A stretch of 64,000 bases of DNA from Methylobacterium sp. B4 (GCF_003201865.1 NZ_QJJJ01000010.1:111771-175770), one strand, 5' to 3'. Numbered from the stretch's first letter, positions 8,908 to 19,310 are shown. The notes: generated from the sequence alone by a model not told the origin. Translations and numbers: made by a program.

Positions 8908-9423
8908 ATGCCCGTCCGCCCGCTGGTCCTCTATCCCGATCCACGCCTGCACCGCGCGGCCGAACCCGTCACCGCCGACGGCGCGGCGCTGCAGGCGCTC
9001 GCGGCCGACGTGCTCGACACCCTCGGGGCCGTCTCGGCGATGGGACTGACCGCCCCCCATATCGGCCGGCCGGAGCGGCTGGTGGTGATCCGCCTCCAGC
9101 CGGACGAGGCGCCCGCCACCTATGTCGATCCCGTGATCGCCTGGGCCTCGCCGGAGCGGGCCGCCCATCCGGAGGGCAGCGTCTCGATGCCGGGGGTGAT
9201 CGAGCCCGTGGAGCGGCCGGCGCGGGTGCGGGTGCGCTACCGCGACCTCGACGGAGCGACGCAGGAGGAGGAGGCCGAGGGCCTGCGCGCCGCCTGCCTG
9301 CAGCACGAGATCGACCAGCTCGACGGCATCTTCTGGATCGAGCGGCTGACCCGGCTGCGCCGCGAGCGCGCCCTCAAGCGCTTCGCCAAGCTGAGGGCGC
9401 AGCAGGCGCGGACGGGCGCGTAG
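8908..9423 (+). CDS. Peptide deformylase homologue with altered catalytic residues
   Basis: 171 aa, the size of a peptide deformylase, with the fold order preserved (LVLYPDPRLHRAAEPV at the start; long C-terminal helix). The three catalytic motifs are changed. Motif 1, normally GxGxAAPQ, reads GLTAPH with His51 for Gln. Motif 2, normally EGCLS, reads EGSVS with Ser91 for the metal-binding Cys. Motif 3, normally HExDH, reads HEIDQ with Gln137 for the second metal-binding His; His133 and Glu134 remain. Known deformylases need the Cys and both His to hold the metal, so removal of formyl groups is doubtful. A divergent metal site or a binding role is possible. It stands alone on the plus strand. 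Confidence 0.85.
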   Translation: MPVRPLVLYPDPRLHRAAEPVTADGAALQALAADVLDTLGAVSAMGLTAPHIGRPERLVVIRLQPDEAPATYVDPVIAWASPERAAHPEGSVSMPGVIEPVERPARVRVRYRDLDGATQEEEAEGLRAACLQHEIDQLDGIFWIERLTRLRRERALKRFAKLRAQQARTGA

Positions 9424-9510
9424 GACCGCGATCCTCGGGGCCGCCCGGTCCGGCCTTCGGTGTGCGGCGGGGAGCGTGGTATGGGGGCGGGCCTCGACCG
9501 AGACCCGCCG

Positions 9511-9981
9511 ATGCCCCTTCTGCCGCTCACCCTTCTCCGGGCTTTCGCCGCCCTGGTCCTCTGCGCTCCCGCCGCCGCGGCGCAGGGGACGGCCCCGCGC
9601 CCGGGCGATCAGAAGGCCCCGGCCAAGACGTCGAGCGACAAAGCCGCGGGCGACCGGGCGGCCGGCGGGCCGGTGATCGGCTGCACCTCGCTGGCCAACC
9701 TGCGCAGCCTCCTGCGCAGCACCGGCGAGGACCGCGCCGCCGCGCTCGCCATCGTCAGCGACCCCAAATCCGACCTCGGCTGCAGCCCCGTCGACCGCGC
9801 GGCGGTGACGGAGGTGGCCGACCACCTCGCCCTCAACGGCCGGGCCTACGATTGCCTCGCCCTCAAGGGAACGGCGGTGTGCCACTGGACGGTGGCGGGC
9901 GCCGTGACCCCCGCCGCCCGCCCGGCGGCCAGGCCGGCGCGGGGCAAGGAGGCGCCGGGCAAAGGAGCGCCCGGCAGGTAG
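9511..9981 (+). CDS. Exported protein with four cysteines, unknown function
   Basis: 156 aa from ATG 9511 (MPLLPLTLLRAFAALVLCAP, then AAAAQ), a clear signal peptide. A linker rich in Ala, Pro and Lys leads to a compact segment with four cysteines (VIGCTSLANLRSLL, DLGCSPVD, AYDCLALKGTAVCHW), consistent with two disulphides in the periplasm. The tail is basic and Ala/Pro-rich. No family recognised. It converges with the TonB-dependent receptor gene, the two stops being 14 bases apart. Confidence 0.65.
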   Translation: MPLLPLTLLRAFAALVLCAPAAAAQGTAPRPGDQKAPAKTSSDKAAGDRAAGGPVIGCTSLANLRSLLRSTGEDRAAALAIVSDPKSDLGCSPVDRAAVTEVADHLALNGRAYDCLALKGTAVCHWTVAGAVTPAARPAARPARGKEAPGKGAPGR

Positions 9982-9994
9982 GGGGCGCCCCGCC

Positions 9995-12142
9995 TCAGAA
10001 CCGCGCCGTGAGGAACAGGCGGACGTTGCGGCCCGGCAGCAGGATCTCGTCCTTCTTGAACGAGGCCGAGTTGCGGATGTCGTCGTCGAGCAGGTTGCGG
10101 CCCTGCAGCCCCAGCGTCACCTCGGCGGCGCCGTAGAGCGCCGGATCGAGCGCCTGGGTGTAGGCCAGTTCCGCGCGCAGGTCGTTCCAGCCCTTGGTCG
10201 GGGTCTCGAAGGTGGCGATCTCGGTGTGGTCGAAGGCATGGAGCAGGTTGATCCGCGCGAACCAGCCATTGGCCCGCACGAAGGCCCCGCCGCCGAGCCG
10301 GTGGGGCGGGATGCGCGGCACGTAGCGGCCGTCGTCGAACTGGGCGCGCACGAAATCGTACTGCGCCTCCAGGCCCGCCCAGCCGTCGCCCACGGGCAGG
10401 AGGTCGAGCTGCGCCGCGATCTCGGCGCCGTAGAAGGTAGTGTTGGCCTGCGAGTAGACGACCTGACGCAGCTCGTCGCCGCTGCCGCAGGAGGCGAAGT
10501 CGTCGTCGCAGCGATTGCCGGTGTCGCGCTTGTAGATGAAGCCGGTATAGCGCGTGAGGTAGCCGGTGGCGTCGATGCGCAGCGGCCCGACGCCCCGGCG
10601 CAGGCTCAGCTCCATCGTGCGGGCGCGCTCCAGGCGCAGGGTCGGGTCGCCGATCTCGAAGGTCGCGGTGGCGTCGTGCGGCCCCTGCGAGAACAGCTCG
10701 TAGCCCGTGGGCGCGCGCTCGACATAGGAGCCGTTCAGGCTCGCCACGAAGCCGTAGGGCAGATCCTGTAGGGCGCCGATGCTGGCGCTCTTGGGGGCGA
10801 AGCGCCTGGTCAGGGCGTAGCTCGCCGGATCGGTGCCGTCGGGCAGGTAATCCCCGGGGAACTGCGTCGCGATGCTGTTGAGCCGGTCGCCCTCGATCCG
10901 ACCCGCCGCCTGGAAGCGCAGCCCCCCGCCGACGGCCAGTTCCTCGAACAGGTAGCCGGCCAGCACCCGCGACTCGGTCGGCGGCAGGAAGGCCTCGAGC
11001 TGCGTGTTGAGCACCCGCCGGCTCGCCTGTACGCCGAGCGCGCCGGTGAGCGTACCGAAGCGGGTCTCGACCGGCACGTGCTGCGCTTCGAAGCGGGCCT
11101 CGACCTCGCGGTTCTTGAAGATCGCCTGCACGCCCTCGATCCCGTCCTCCCCGATGCCGATCTCCTCGTGCCGGTAGACCGAGCCGCCGGCCCAGAAGCG
11201 CAGGACCTCGAAGGGGCCGTCGAGCGGCCGGTACTCGCCGCGGGCGAGCACCCGGTCCTGGTTCGGGGTCAGGCGGGTGCGGGCCTCCTCCGCCGCGCCG
11301 CCGGGGATCTGATAGAGCGCGGTGAAGTGGCTGTAGGCGATGCCGAGGAAGCCGCGGTCGCCGATCGCCGAGATGCCGACAGAGCCCCCTTGGGTCTCGG
11401 TGGCCGAGTTGCGCTGGATGCCGCCGGGGATCGCGTAGGAATCGGTCGCGGTCGCGAAGCCGTCGGCGTGGACGGCGATGCCGTTCGCGCCCGCATCGAC
11501 GCTGGCCGCCCCGAGCCGGCCGTTGTCGACGGTGGTGTAGCCGGTCGTGACCTGCCCCGTGATCCCGCGGGCCGGGATGAAGGTCGGCACTTGGTTGTTC
11601 TCGGCCGAGACCACGCCGCCGATCGCGCCCGAGCCGTAGCGGAGGGTCGCGGGGCCGCGGATCACCTCGATCCGGCTGGCGTTGAGCGGGTTGACCGGTA
11701 CCGCGTGGTCCTCGCCGAGATCCGACACGCCGCCGTTGACGATGCCGTTCTCCTGGATGCGCACCCGGGCCTGGTCGAGGCCGCGGATGATCGGCCGCGA
11801 GGCCGCCCCCGGCGCGTAGGTCGAGGCCGAGATGCCGGGCCGGTCGAACAGCGCGTCGCCGAGCGTGCGCGGCTGGTCGCGGGCGATCCGCTCCTGCGGC
11901 ACCACGGTGACCGGCGAGAAGGTGTTCGTGGCCACCGGCAACACCTCGGCCGCCCGCGCGAAGGGGGCGGCGGGGGAGGGGCCGGCCGCCGGGGCGGCGG
12001 CCCGCGCCTGGACCGGGCTGACGGAGGTGACGCTGATCTCCTCCAGCGTGGTGCTCTCCTGCGCCCGCGCCGCCGGAACCGGCGCGACGGTCAGCACCGC
12101 CCCGGTCACCAGCAGCATCCGTCCCGAACGTCCGCCCCGCAT
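9995..12142 (-). CDS. TonB-dependent outer membrane receptor, possibly ZnuD-like
   Basis: 715 aa. A signal peptide (about 1-27, ending ARAQ) is followed by a TonB-box region, the plug domain (about 80-200: SRPIIRGLDQARVRIQENG, ASRIEVIRGPATLRYGSGAI) and a 22-strand-type barrel ending in F (LLPGRNVRLFLTARF). The segments EDHAVPVNPLNASRIEVIRGP and the NSASFKKDEILLPGRN end resemble the ZnuD group of zinc receptors; this is a resemblance, not proof of substrate. It stands alone; no transporter genes for zinc or iron sit beside it. Two 11-bp direct repeats upstream (12177-12211) may be its operator. Confidence 0.88.
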   Translation of the reverse strand: MRGGRSGRMLLVTGAVLTVAPVPAARAQESTTLEEISVTSVSPVQARAAAPAAGPSPAAPFARAAEVLPVATNTFSPVTVVPQERIARDQPRTLGDALFDRPGISASTYAPGAASRPIIRGLDQARVRIQENGIVNGGVSDLGEDHAVPVNPLNASRIEVIRGPATLRYGSGAIGGVVSAENNQVPTFIPARGITGQVTTGYTTVDNGRLGAASVDAGANGIAVHADGFATATDSYAIPGGIQRNSATETQGGSVGISAIGDRGFLGIAYSHFTALYQIPGGAAEEARTRLTPNQDRVLARGEYRPLDGPFEVLRFWAGGSVYRHEEIGIGEDGIEGVQAIFKNREVEARFEAQHVPVETRFGTLTGALGVQASRRVLNTQLEAFLPPTESRVLAGYLFEELAVGGGLRFQAAGRIEGDRLNSIATQFPGDYLPDGTDPASYALTRRFAPKSASIGALQDLPYGFVASLNGSYVERAPTGYELFSQGPHDATATFEIGDPTLRLERARTMELSLRRGVGPLRIDATGYLTRYTGFIYKRDTGNRCDDDFASCGSGDELRQVVYSQANTTFYGAEIAAQLDLLPVGDGWAGLEAQYDFVRAQFDDGRYVPRIPPHRLGGGAFVRANGWFARINLLHAFDHTEIATFETPTKGWNDLRAELAYTQALDPALYGAAEVTLGLQGRNLLDDDIRNSASFKKDEILLPGRNVRLFLTARF

Positions 12143-12176
12143 TCCACCGCCCCGAACCGTCGCGCCGCCCTGACAC

Positions 12177-12211
12177 GTTACAATGTTTCATCACCGGAAT
12201 GTTACAATGTT
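12177..12211. promoter_or_regulatory. Paired direct repeat upstream of the TonB-dependent receptor
   Basis: GTTACAATGTT occurs exactly twice, at 12177-12187 and 12201-12211, a spacing of 24 bases, in an otherwise GC-rich stretch 35 bases before the receptor start. The AT content and repeat are what one expects of an operator such as a metal-responsive Fur/Zur-type site. The regulator is not encoded nearby. Confidence 0.5.
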
Positions 12212-12376
12212 GCAAGTCCTGTGCGGGCGCCCGGACGCGGCGGGGCGCGCGACGGGAGCGGACTGTGACCGGTCTGCATCAGGGGACCGATCCTTGGTGC
12301 GCTCCCGCACGGTGCCGGTCCTCCCCCGCTGCCCCCCGACCGCACGGTCCTTGTGCCGGCCGGGGCGCGGCCTGAC

Positions 12377-13222
12377 ATGACAGGCTTCATGCTCGCCGAC
12401 CTGCTCCTCCCGACCCTTCGCGTCGCCCTCCTCATCCTCCTCGCCCTCGTTCTGCTCTTCCTCGTTCCGCTCGCGACCCACGCCCTGTGGTGGAACGCGA
12501 AGGGGAATCGTGCGGAGAACTGGTCGAGCGCGGATTGGTCGAGCGCCGGCCTCCTACCGCCGGCCGGAGCCGTGCCGGAGGCGCTGGTGCGGGTCTACGC
12601 CGCCCGGGTCGGGCGCTGGCGGGGCATCTTCGCCCATCACAGCTGGGTGGTGATCAAGGCGGCGGGCGCCGCCCGCTACACCCGCTACGACGTGGTCGGC
12701 TGGGGGCCGCCCGTGCGCACCGACGCCTACGCGCCGGACGGGCGCTGGTTCGGCAACGAGCCGGAGATCGTGCTGAGGCTCGACGGCGCGGCCGCGGCGC
12801 GGGCGATCCCCGAGATTCGCGCGGCGGTGGCGGACTATCCCCATAGAAGCCTCGGCTCCTACCGGGCTTGGCCGGGCCCGAACTCGAACACCTTCGCCGC
12901 CCACGTCGTCGCGCGCATCCCCGACAACGACGTGCCGCTGCCCCCTACCGCGCTGGGCAAGGACTGGACGCCGCCGGGCCGCATCGCCGAAGTCACGCCG
13001 AGCGGCACCGGCCTGCGCCTGTCCTGGCGGGGCTATGTCGGGCTCACGATCGGCTGGGTGGACGGGCTGGAACTCAACCTGCTCGGCGCCGTGGCGGGGC
13101 TCGACTGGCGCCGCCCGGCCCTCAAGTTGCCGGGCTGGGGCCGCATCGCCCTGATCCCCGGCGGCGATGCGGGCAAGGAGACGCCGCCGGAGCGCCCGGC
13201 GACGCAGCCCGTCTCCGGCTGA
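12377..13222 (+). CDS. DUF3750 family membrane-anchored protein
   Basis: 281 aa from ATG 12377 (MTGFMLADLLLPTLRVALLI). One N-terminal membrane segment (about 5-38) is followed by the DUF3750 domain (HHSWVVIKAAGAARYTRYDV, GRWFGNEPEIVLRLDG, YRAWPGPNSNTFAAHV). The conserved His-Ser-Trp and the WPGPNSNTF block, together with the Asn, suggest a hydrolase-like active site, but the family has no established activity. The C-terminal part contains a Gly-rich hydrophobic stretch (GYVGLTIGWVDGLELNLLGA). It is divergent from the TonB receptor gene. Confidence 0.85.
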   Translation: MTGFMLADLLLPTLRVALLILLALVLLFLVPLATHALWWNAKGNRAENWSSADWSSAGLLPPAGAVPEALVRVYAARVGRWRGIFAHHSWVVIKAAGAARYTRYDVVGWGPPVRTDAYAPDGRWFGNEPEIVLRLDGAAAARAIPEIRAAVADYPHRSLGSYRAWPGPNSNTFAAHVVARIPDNDVPLPPTALGKDWTPPGRIAEVTPSGTGLRLSWRGYVGLTIGWVDGLELNLLGAVAGLDWRRPALKLPGWGRIALIPGGDAGKETPPERPATQPVSG

Positions 13223-13240
13223 TCCTTCGCCCGGCCGGCC

Positions 13241-13741
13241 TCAGCGCTTCGAGGAGGTCTGGCCGGGAAGCGTGATCTCGCCCTGCCACTGGCCGGAAAA
13301 GTCCGTCTTCGAGCCGTAGGCGACCGAGTAGGTCCCTTTGCCCTTCACGCCCGCGAACGCGCCCGTGGCCGCGCTGTCCCGGTAGGTGCCCGTCGCCGTG
13401 ACGCGCCCCTGCGCATCGGTGGCGACCATGCCCTTGTAGACGCTCGACGTCGTGCCGGTCGGCGTCGTGAAGGTGATGGTTCCCTCCACCGGCCCCTGGC
13501 CGTTCTTGAGCGTGACGGTCTCCACCCACTGTACCCGAGCGCCGTCGAGCGGCGTGCCGGGGCCGGTGTTGATCCCGGAGGCGGTCTGCTGAAGCCTGAC
13601 TTCGTTCGGTCCGAGCACCTGCGGCGTCTGGCTCTCGACCCGGCCCGTATAGCTTCCGCCCATCGGCATGCCCAAGGCTGCAGACGACAAGCCGATCGTC
13701 AAGAAGAGCGAGGCGGCAAAGATCATCGAATGTCGATTCAT
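13241..13741 (-). CDS. Exported beta-rich protein, unknown function
   Basis: 166 aa. The signal peptide covers about residues 1-24 (MNRHSMIFAASLFLTIGLSS, AALG). The mature part is rich in Thr, Gly, Ser and Val with alternating hydrophobic residues, suggesting a small beta barrel. The stretch TATGTYRDSAATGAFAGVKG and GKGTYSVAYGSK is reminiscent of allene-oxide-cyclase/dirigent-like barrels, but the resemblance is weak and I do not assign a family. It converges with the DUF3750 gene. Confidence 0.65.
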   Translation of the reverse strand: MNRHSMIFAASLFLTIGLSSAALGMPMGGSYTGRVESQTPQVLGPNEVRLQQTASGINTGPGTPLDGARVQWVETVTLKNGQGPVEGTITFTTPTGTTSSVYKGMVATDAQGRVTATGTYRDSAATGAFAGVKGKGTYSVAYGSKTDFSGQWQGEITLPGQTSSKR

Positions 13742-14070
13742 CGCGTTTGCTCCCTCTGTGTCTTACTGCGAGCCTGGCCGTGGATAGGCGGCTCGATCCG
13801 AGGATGAATTTGAAAGTATTTGCCTGTCAATGGCGGGATCTGGCGGTCGGCCGGCTCGTCTTCGCGAGCGGGACCCGCTCTCCCTGCGGCGCGATCCCTC
13901 CTTCGACGGTGGCCTGCGCGGGGGCTCTAAGCCTTTTTCCCGAACCCGGTCCGATCGACGGCAGGGCCGTTCCGGCGAGATCCGGTGCGCGGCCGATCCG
14001 TGATAGGGCCGGGCCGGCCGAAGCCCGGCATGAATCCTTATCCCCATCTCCATCCCCTTCCGCGGACGCG
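13742..14070. other. Gap between exported protein and acetyltransferase genes
   Basis: These 329 bases lie between two divergent genes and should hold both promoters. The frames through them are GC-driven shadows. I see no RNA gene, repeat or strong hairpin. Confidence 0.5.
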
Positions 14071-14562
14071 ATGACCGACCTCACCCTCCGCCCGGCGCAA
14101 GCCGCCGACCACGACGCGATCTGGGCGATCCTCGAGCCGATCCTGCGCGAGGGCGAGACCTATGCCCTGCCGCGGGACTGGGACCGGGCGCGGGCGCTGG
14201 CCTACTGGTTCGCGCCGGCTCACCATGTCTTCGTCGCGAAGAGCGCGGGCGCGGTGCTGGGCAGCTACTATATCCGTGCCAACCAGCTCGGGCCCGGCGA
14301 CCACGTCGCCAACGGCACCTACGCCACGCATCCGGCCGCGCGGGGGCGGGGCATCGCCCGGGCCATGGGCCTGCACTCCTTCGAGACGGCCCGGGCGCTG
14401 GGCTTTTCCGCGATGCAGTTCAATCTGGTCGTCGCCACCAACACCCGCGCCGTCTCCCTGTGGACGAGCCTCGGCCTCCGAGAGGTCGGCCGCCTGCCCG
14501 GCGTGTTCCGCCATCCCACCCTCGGGCCGGTCGACGCGCTGGTGATGCACCGGGAGCTGTAA
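14071..14562 (+). CDS. GNAT family N-acetyltransferase
   Basis: 163 aa from ATG 14071 (MTDLTLRPAQAADHDAIWAI). The acetyl-CoA site reads GTYATHPAARGRGIARAM (the R-G-R-G-I-A type), followed by the motif-B segment ALGFSAMQFNLVVATNTRAV. It belongs to the general GNAT family that acetylates small amines or protein N-termini; the substrate is not evident. The earlier in-frame codons back to 13747 carry no family sequence. Confidence 0.85.
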   Translation: MTDLTLRPAQAADHDAIWAILEPILREGETYALPRDWDRARALAYWFAPAHHVFVAKSAGAVLGSYYIRANQLGPGDHVANGTYATHPAARGRGIARAMGLHSFETARALGFSAMQFNLVVATNTRAVSLWTSLGLREVGRLPGVFRHPTLGPVDALVMHREL

Positions 14563-14647
14563 CCCCGCCTCCATTGAACACGGCCGCGCTTGGGACAGAT
14601 TGATCACCGCGCATCGCGGGTGAGGCGATGCGGGGAGGGCGCCTGCC

Positions 14648-16039
14648 TTGAGCTTCCTGATCTGCCTCGCGGCGCTCTTCTTCCTGATGGGGATCGCCTA
14701 TCGCGGCTTCTCGGTCATTCTGTTCGCCCCCGTCGCCGCCATGGGCGCGGTGCTGCTGACCGACCCCACGGCGGTGCCGACCCTCTTCTCCGGGCTGTTC
14801 ATGGAGAAGCTCGTCGGCTTCCTGAAGCTCTACTTCCCGGTCTTCCTGCTCGGCGCCGTATTCGGCAAGCTCATCGAGATCTCGGGCTTTGCCCGCTCCA
14901 TCGTCGGCGCCGTCACCGGGCTCTTGGGGGAGGGGCGGGCGATCGTTGCCATCGTGCTGGTGGGGGCGATCCTCACCTATGGCGGCGTCTCGCTGTTCGT
15001 GGCGGTGTTCGCGGTCTACCCCTTCGCCGCGGAGCTGTTTCGCCGCTCGAACATCCCCAAGCGCCTGATCCCCGGCACCATCGCGCTCGGTGCCTTCACC
15101 TTCACCATGGACACCCTGCCGGGCACCCCGCAGATCCAGAACATCATCCCGGCCTCCTTCTTCAAGACCGACGCCTACGCCGCCCCGTGGCTCGGGATCA
15201 TCGGTGCGCTCTTCGTGTTCTGCGTCGGCGTCGCCTATCTCGAATGGCGCCGCCGCCGGGCCGGGGACGAGGGCTACGGCGAGGGTCATACCAACGAGCC
15301 GCAGGCGGTCGAGGACCGGGTCGTCATCCATCCCGCGGTGGCGATCCTGCCGCTCCTCGTCGTCGGGATCGGCAACAAGCTCTTGCTCGCCTGGATCACC
15401 GCCTCTTACGGCGAGCAGGCGAGCGCCGCCCTCACCCCGGAGATGGCGGCCCACCCCGTGACCGTACAGGTCAAGACCGTGGCGGCGATCTGGGCGGTGC
15501 AGGGCGCGCTGCTTCTCGGCATCCTCGCCACCGTGATCCTCGGATACCGCAACCTCGCGGAGCGCTTCTCCGAGGGCTCGAAGGCAGCGGTGGCGGGCTC
15601 GCTTCTGGCGGGTATGAACACCGCCACCGAGTACGGCTTCGGCGCGGTCATCGCCGCGCTCCCCGGCTTCAAGGTCATCTCGGACGCGCTCTCGGCAATC
15701 CCCAACCCGTTGATCAACGAGGCGGTGACGGTCAACGTGCTGGCCGGCGTCACCGGCTCGGCCTCGGGCGGGCTCTCGATCGCGCTCGGCGCCCTGTCGG
15801 GCCGCTTCGTCGAGGCGGCGCAGGCGGCGGGCATCCCGCTCGAGGTGATGCATCGGGTCGCCTCCATGGCCAGCGGCGGCATGGACACGCTGCCGCATAA
15901 CGGCGCGGTGATCACGCTGCTCGCCGTCACCGGGCTCACCCACCGCCAGTCCTACGGCGACATCTTCGCCATCACGATCATCAAGACCGTGGCCGTCTTC
16001 TTCGTGATCGGGGTCTACTACGGGACCGGGCTGGTCTGA
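14648..16039 (+). CDS. GntP family permease
   Basis: 463 aa from a TTG at 14648 with GGGAGGG eight bases upstream. It is hydrophobic throughout with about 12 membrane segments and the GntP pattern (ILTYGGVSLFVAVFAVYPFA, GAFTFTMDTLPGTPQIQN, VTGSASGGLSIALGAL, ASMASGGMDTLPHNGAVITL). Family members import gluconate or related organic acids such as 3-hydroxybutyrate with protons; this subgroup, with the TMDTLPGTPQIQN signature, is uncharacterised. A soluble loop lies near residues 195-230. No catabolic gene is adjacent. Confidence 0.88.
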   Translation: MSFLICLAALFFLMGIAYRGFSVILFAPVAAMGAVLLTDPTAVPTLFSGLFMEKLVGFLKLYFPVFLLGAVFGKLIEISGFARSIVGAVTGLLGEGRAIVAIVLVGAILTYGGVSLFVAVFAVYPFAAELFRRSNIPKRLIPGTIALGAFTFTMDTLPGTPQIQNIIPASFFKTDAYAAPWLGIIGALFVFCVGVAYLEWRRRRAGDEGYGEGHTNEPQAVEDRVVIHPAVAILPLLVVGIGNKLLLAWITASYGEQASAALTPEMAAHPVTVQVKTVAAIWAVQGALLLGILATVILGYRNLAERFSEGSKAAVAGSLLAGMNTATEYGFGAVIAALPGFKVISDALSAIPNPLINEAVTVNVLAGVTGSASGGLSIALGALSGRFVEAAQAAGIPLEVMHRVASMASGGMDTLPHNGAVITLLAVTGLTHRQSYGDIFAITIIKTVAVFFVIGVYYGTGLV

Positions 16040-16061
16040 TCGACGCGGTTCGAGCCTGCGC

Positions 16062-16439
16062 TCAGCGCCGGGCGTTCGAGCGGGCGCCGAGGCTGTCGAG
16101 GGCATCCGGATTGGCTCGGCTCCAGGCGTAGAGGAGTTCCACCGGCTCCACGAAGCGCTGCCCGAGCGGGGTGATCCGGTACTCCACGGCCGGCGGCACC
16201 GTGCCCTCGACGTGGCGGGTGACGAGGCCGCTGCCCTCCATCTCGCGCAGGGTCTGGGTCAGCATCTTCTTGGAGATGCCGGGCAGGCTGCGATGGAGCA
16301 CGCCGGTGCGGGCGCGGCCATCGTGGCGGGTGTGCAGCGTGTGCAGCACCATGCTCGTCCACTTGGTCGAGAACAGCGCCAGGATCCGGCGCGGCGCACA
16401 ATCCTCCCGCCCCGCCTCGTCCGGACTTCCAGGCTCCAT
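16062..16439 (-). CDS. HxlR family transcriptional regulator
   Basis: 125 aa from ATG 16439 (MEPGSPDEAGREDCAPRRIL). A winged helix-turn-helix of HxlR type: ALFSTKWTSMVLHTL, LHRSLPGISKKMLTQTLREM, SGLVTRHVEGTVPPAVEYRITPLG. A cysteine near residue 13 (EDCAP) is in the place where some HxlR proteins sense electrophiles or redox state. It is transcribed divergently from the PRISE-type reductase gene, so it probably controls that gene and itself from the shared region at 16440-16549. Confidence 0.9.
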   Translation of the reverse strand: MEPGSPDEAGREDCAPRRILALFSTKWTSMVLHTLHTRHDGRARTGVLHRSLPGISKKMLTQTLREMEGSGLVTRHVEGTVPPAVEYRITPLGQRFVEPVELLYAWSRANPDALDSLGARSNARR

Positions 16440-16480
16440 GGTGGTGACCTTTCGGTGCCTATGACCCCAAACGGTGCCGT

Positions 16481-16507
16481 CTAGCGCCGTCCGGACGGGA
16501 CGCCTAG
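16481..16507. promoter_or_regulatory. Imperfect palindrome between the HxlR regulator and reductase genes
   Basis: The stretch begins CTAGCGC, has the perfect 10-base palindrome CGTCCGGACG in its centre and ends CGCCTAG. It lies in the 110-base divergent promoter region, a natural site for the HxlR regulator. A CGGTGCC direct repeat is also present just to its left. Assignment as an operator is inference. Confidence 0.35.
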
Positions 16508-16549
16508 CTCCTGTCGGGACGGGGCCAGGGACGACAGCGGAGACGAGAC

Positions 16550-17611
16550 ATGGCGGGAACGGCACTGATCGCGGGAGTCGGCGGCATCGTCGGCAACAAC
16601 CTCGCCCGGCATCTGGTCGGGCGGGGCTGGACGGTGGAGGGGCTCGCCCGGCGCCCGCCCGAGATCGCCGGCGTCACGCCGGTCGCCGCCGACCTGCTCG
16701 ATCCGGACGCGCTCGCCCGGGCGCTGGAGGGGCACGCGCCGAGCCACGTCTTCCTCGCCACTTGGCTGCGCCAGCCGACGGAAGCCGAGAACATCCGCGT
16801 CAACGCGGCGATGGTCGCAAACCTCCTCGACGCCCTGCGCCCGGGGGCAAGCGTGCGCCACGTGGCCCTGGTGACGGGGCTCAAGCACTATCTCGGACCG
16901 TTCGAGGCCTACGGGAAGGGAAGCCTGCCGCCCACGCCCTTCCGCGAAGACCTGCCGCGGCTGCCGGTCGAGAACTTCTACTACGCGCAGGAGGATGCGG
17001 TGTTCGAGGCCGCCGCGCGCGATGGCTTCAGCTGGAGCGTGCACCGCCCGCACACGATCGTCGGCTATGCGCTCGGCAACGCCATGAACATGGGCGTGAC
17101 GCTCGGCCTCTACGCCACGCTCTGCCGGGAGACCGGGCGGCCCTTCCGCTTCCCCGGCTCGGCGGCGCAGTGGGAGGGGCTCACCGACGTGACCGACGCG
17201 CGGTTGCTCGCCCGCCACCTCGAATGGGCGGCGCTGACGCCGGCTGCGCACGACGAGGCCTTCAACGTCGTCAACGGTGACGTCTTCCGCTGGAAATGGA
17301 TGTGGGGGCGCCTGGCCGAATGGTTCGGCGTCGAACCCGCCCCCTTCGACGGCACGGTGAACCCGCTCGAACAGCAACTGGCGGGCGCCGCACCGCTCTG
17401 GACGGAGATCGCGGCGCGCCACGGCCTGATCGAGCCCGACCTGAACCGCCTGGCCTCGGCCTGGCACACCGATGCCGATCTCGGCCGTCCGATCGAGGTC
17501 GTGACCGACATGAGCAAGAGCCGGCGCCTGGGCTTCCTCGACTACCAGCCCTCGGACGACGCCTTCTTCGACCTGTTCGCGCGGCTGCGGGCGGACAGGG
17601 TCATCCCTTGA
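16550..17611 (+). CDS. PRISE-type enone reductase (progesterone 5-beta-reductase/iridoid synthase-like SDR)
   Basis: 353 aa. The Rossmann start is IAGVGGIVGNNLARHL. The two PRISE signatures are present: LVTGLKHYLGPFE with Lys112, and ENFYYAQED with Tyr144/145. The spacing of 32 residues between Lys112 and Tyr144 matches that between the catalytic Lys and Tyr of the plant enzymes. These enzymes use NADPH to reduce activated C=C bonds of enones. The bacterial substrate is unknown. Divergent HxlR regulators typically respond to reactive electrophiles, which would fit an enone-detoxifying role (inference). Confidence 0.87.
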   Translation: MAGTALIAGVGGIVGNNLARHLVGRGWTVEGLARRPPEIAGVTPVAADLLDPDALARALEGHAPSHVFLATWLRQPTEAENIRVNAAMVANLLDALRPGASVRHVALVTGLKHYLGPFEAYGKGSLPPTPFREDLPRLPVENFYYAQEDAVFEAAARDGFSWSVHRPHTIVGYALGNAMNMGVTLGLYATLCRETGRPFRFPGSAAQWEGLTDVTDARLLARHLEWAALTPAAHDEAFNVVNGDVFRWKWMWGRLAEWFGVEPAPFDGTVNPLEQQLAGAAPLWTEIAARHGLIEPDLNRLASAWHTDADLGRPIEVVTDMSKSRRLGFLDYQPSDDAFFDLFARLRADRVIP

Positions 17612-17624
17612 GCCGAGGCCGTCC

Positions 17625-19310
<1,686 letters not shown>

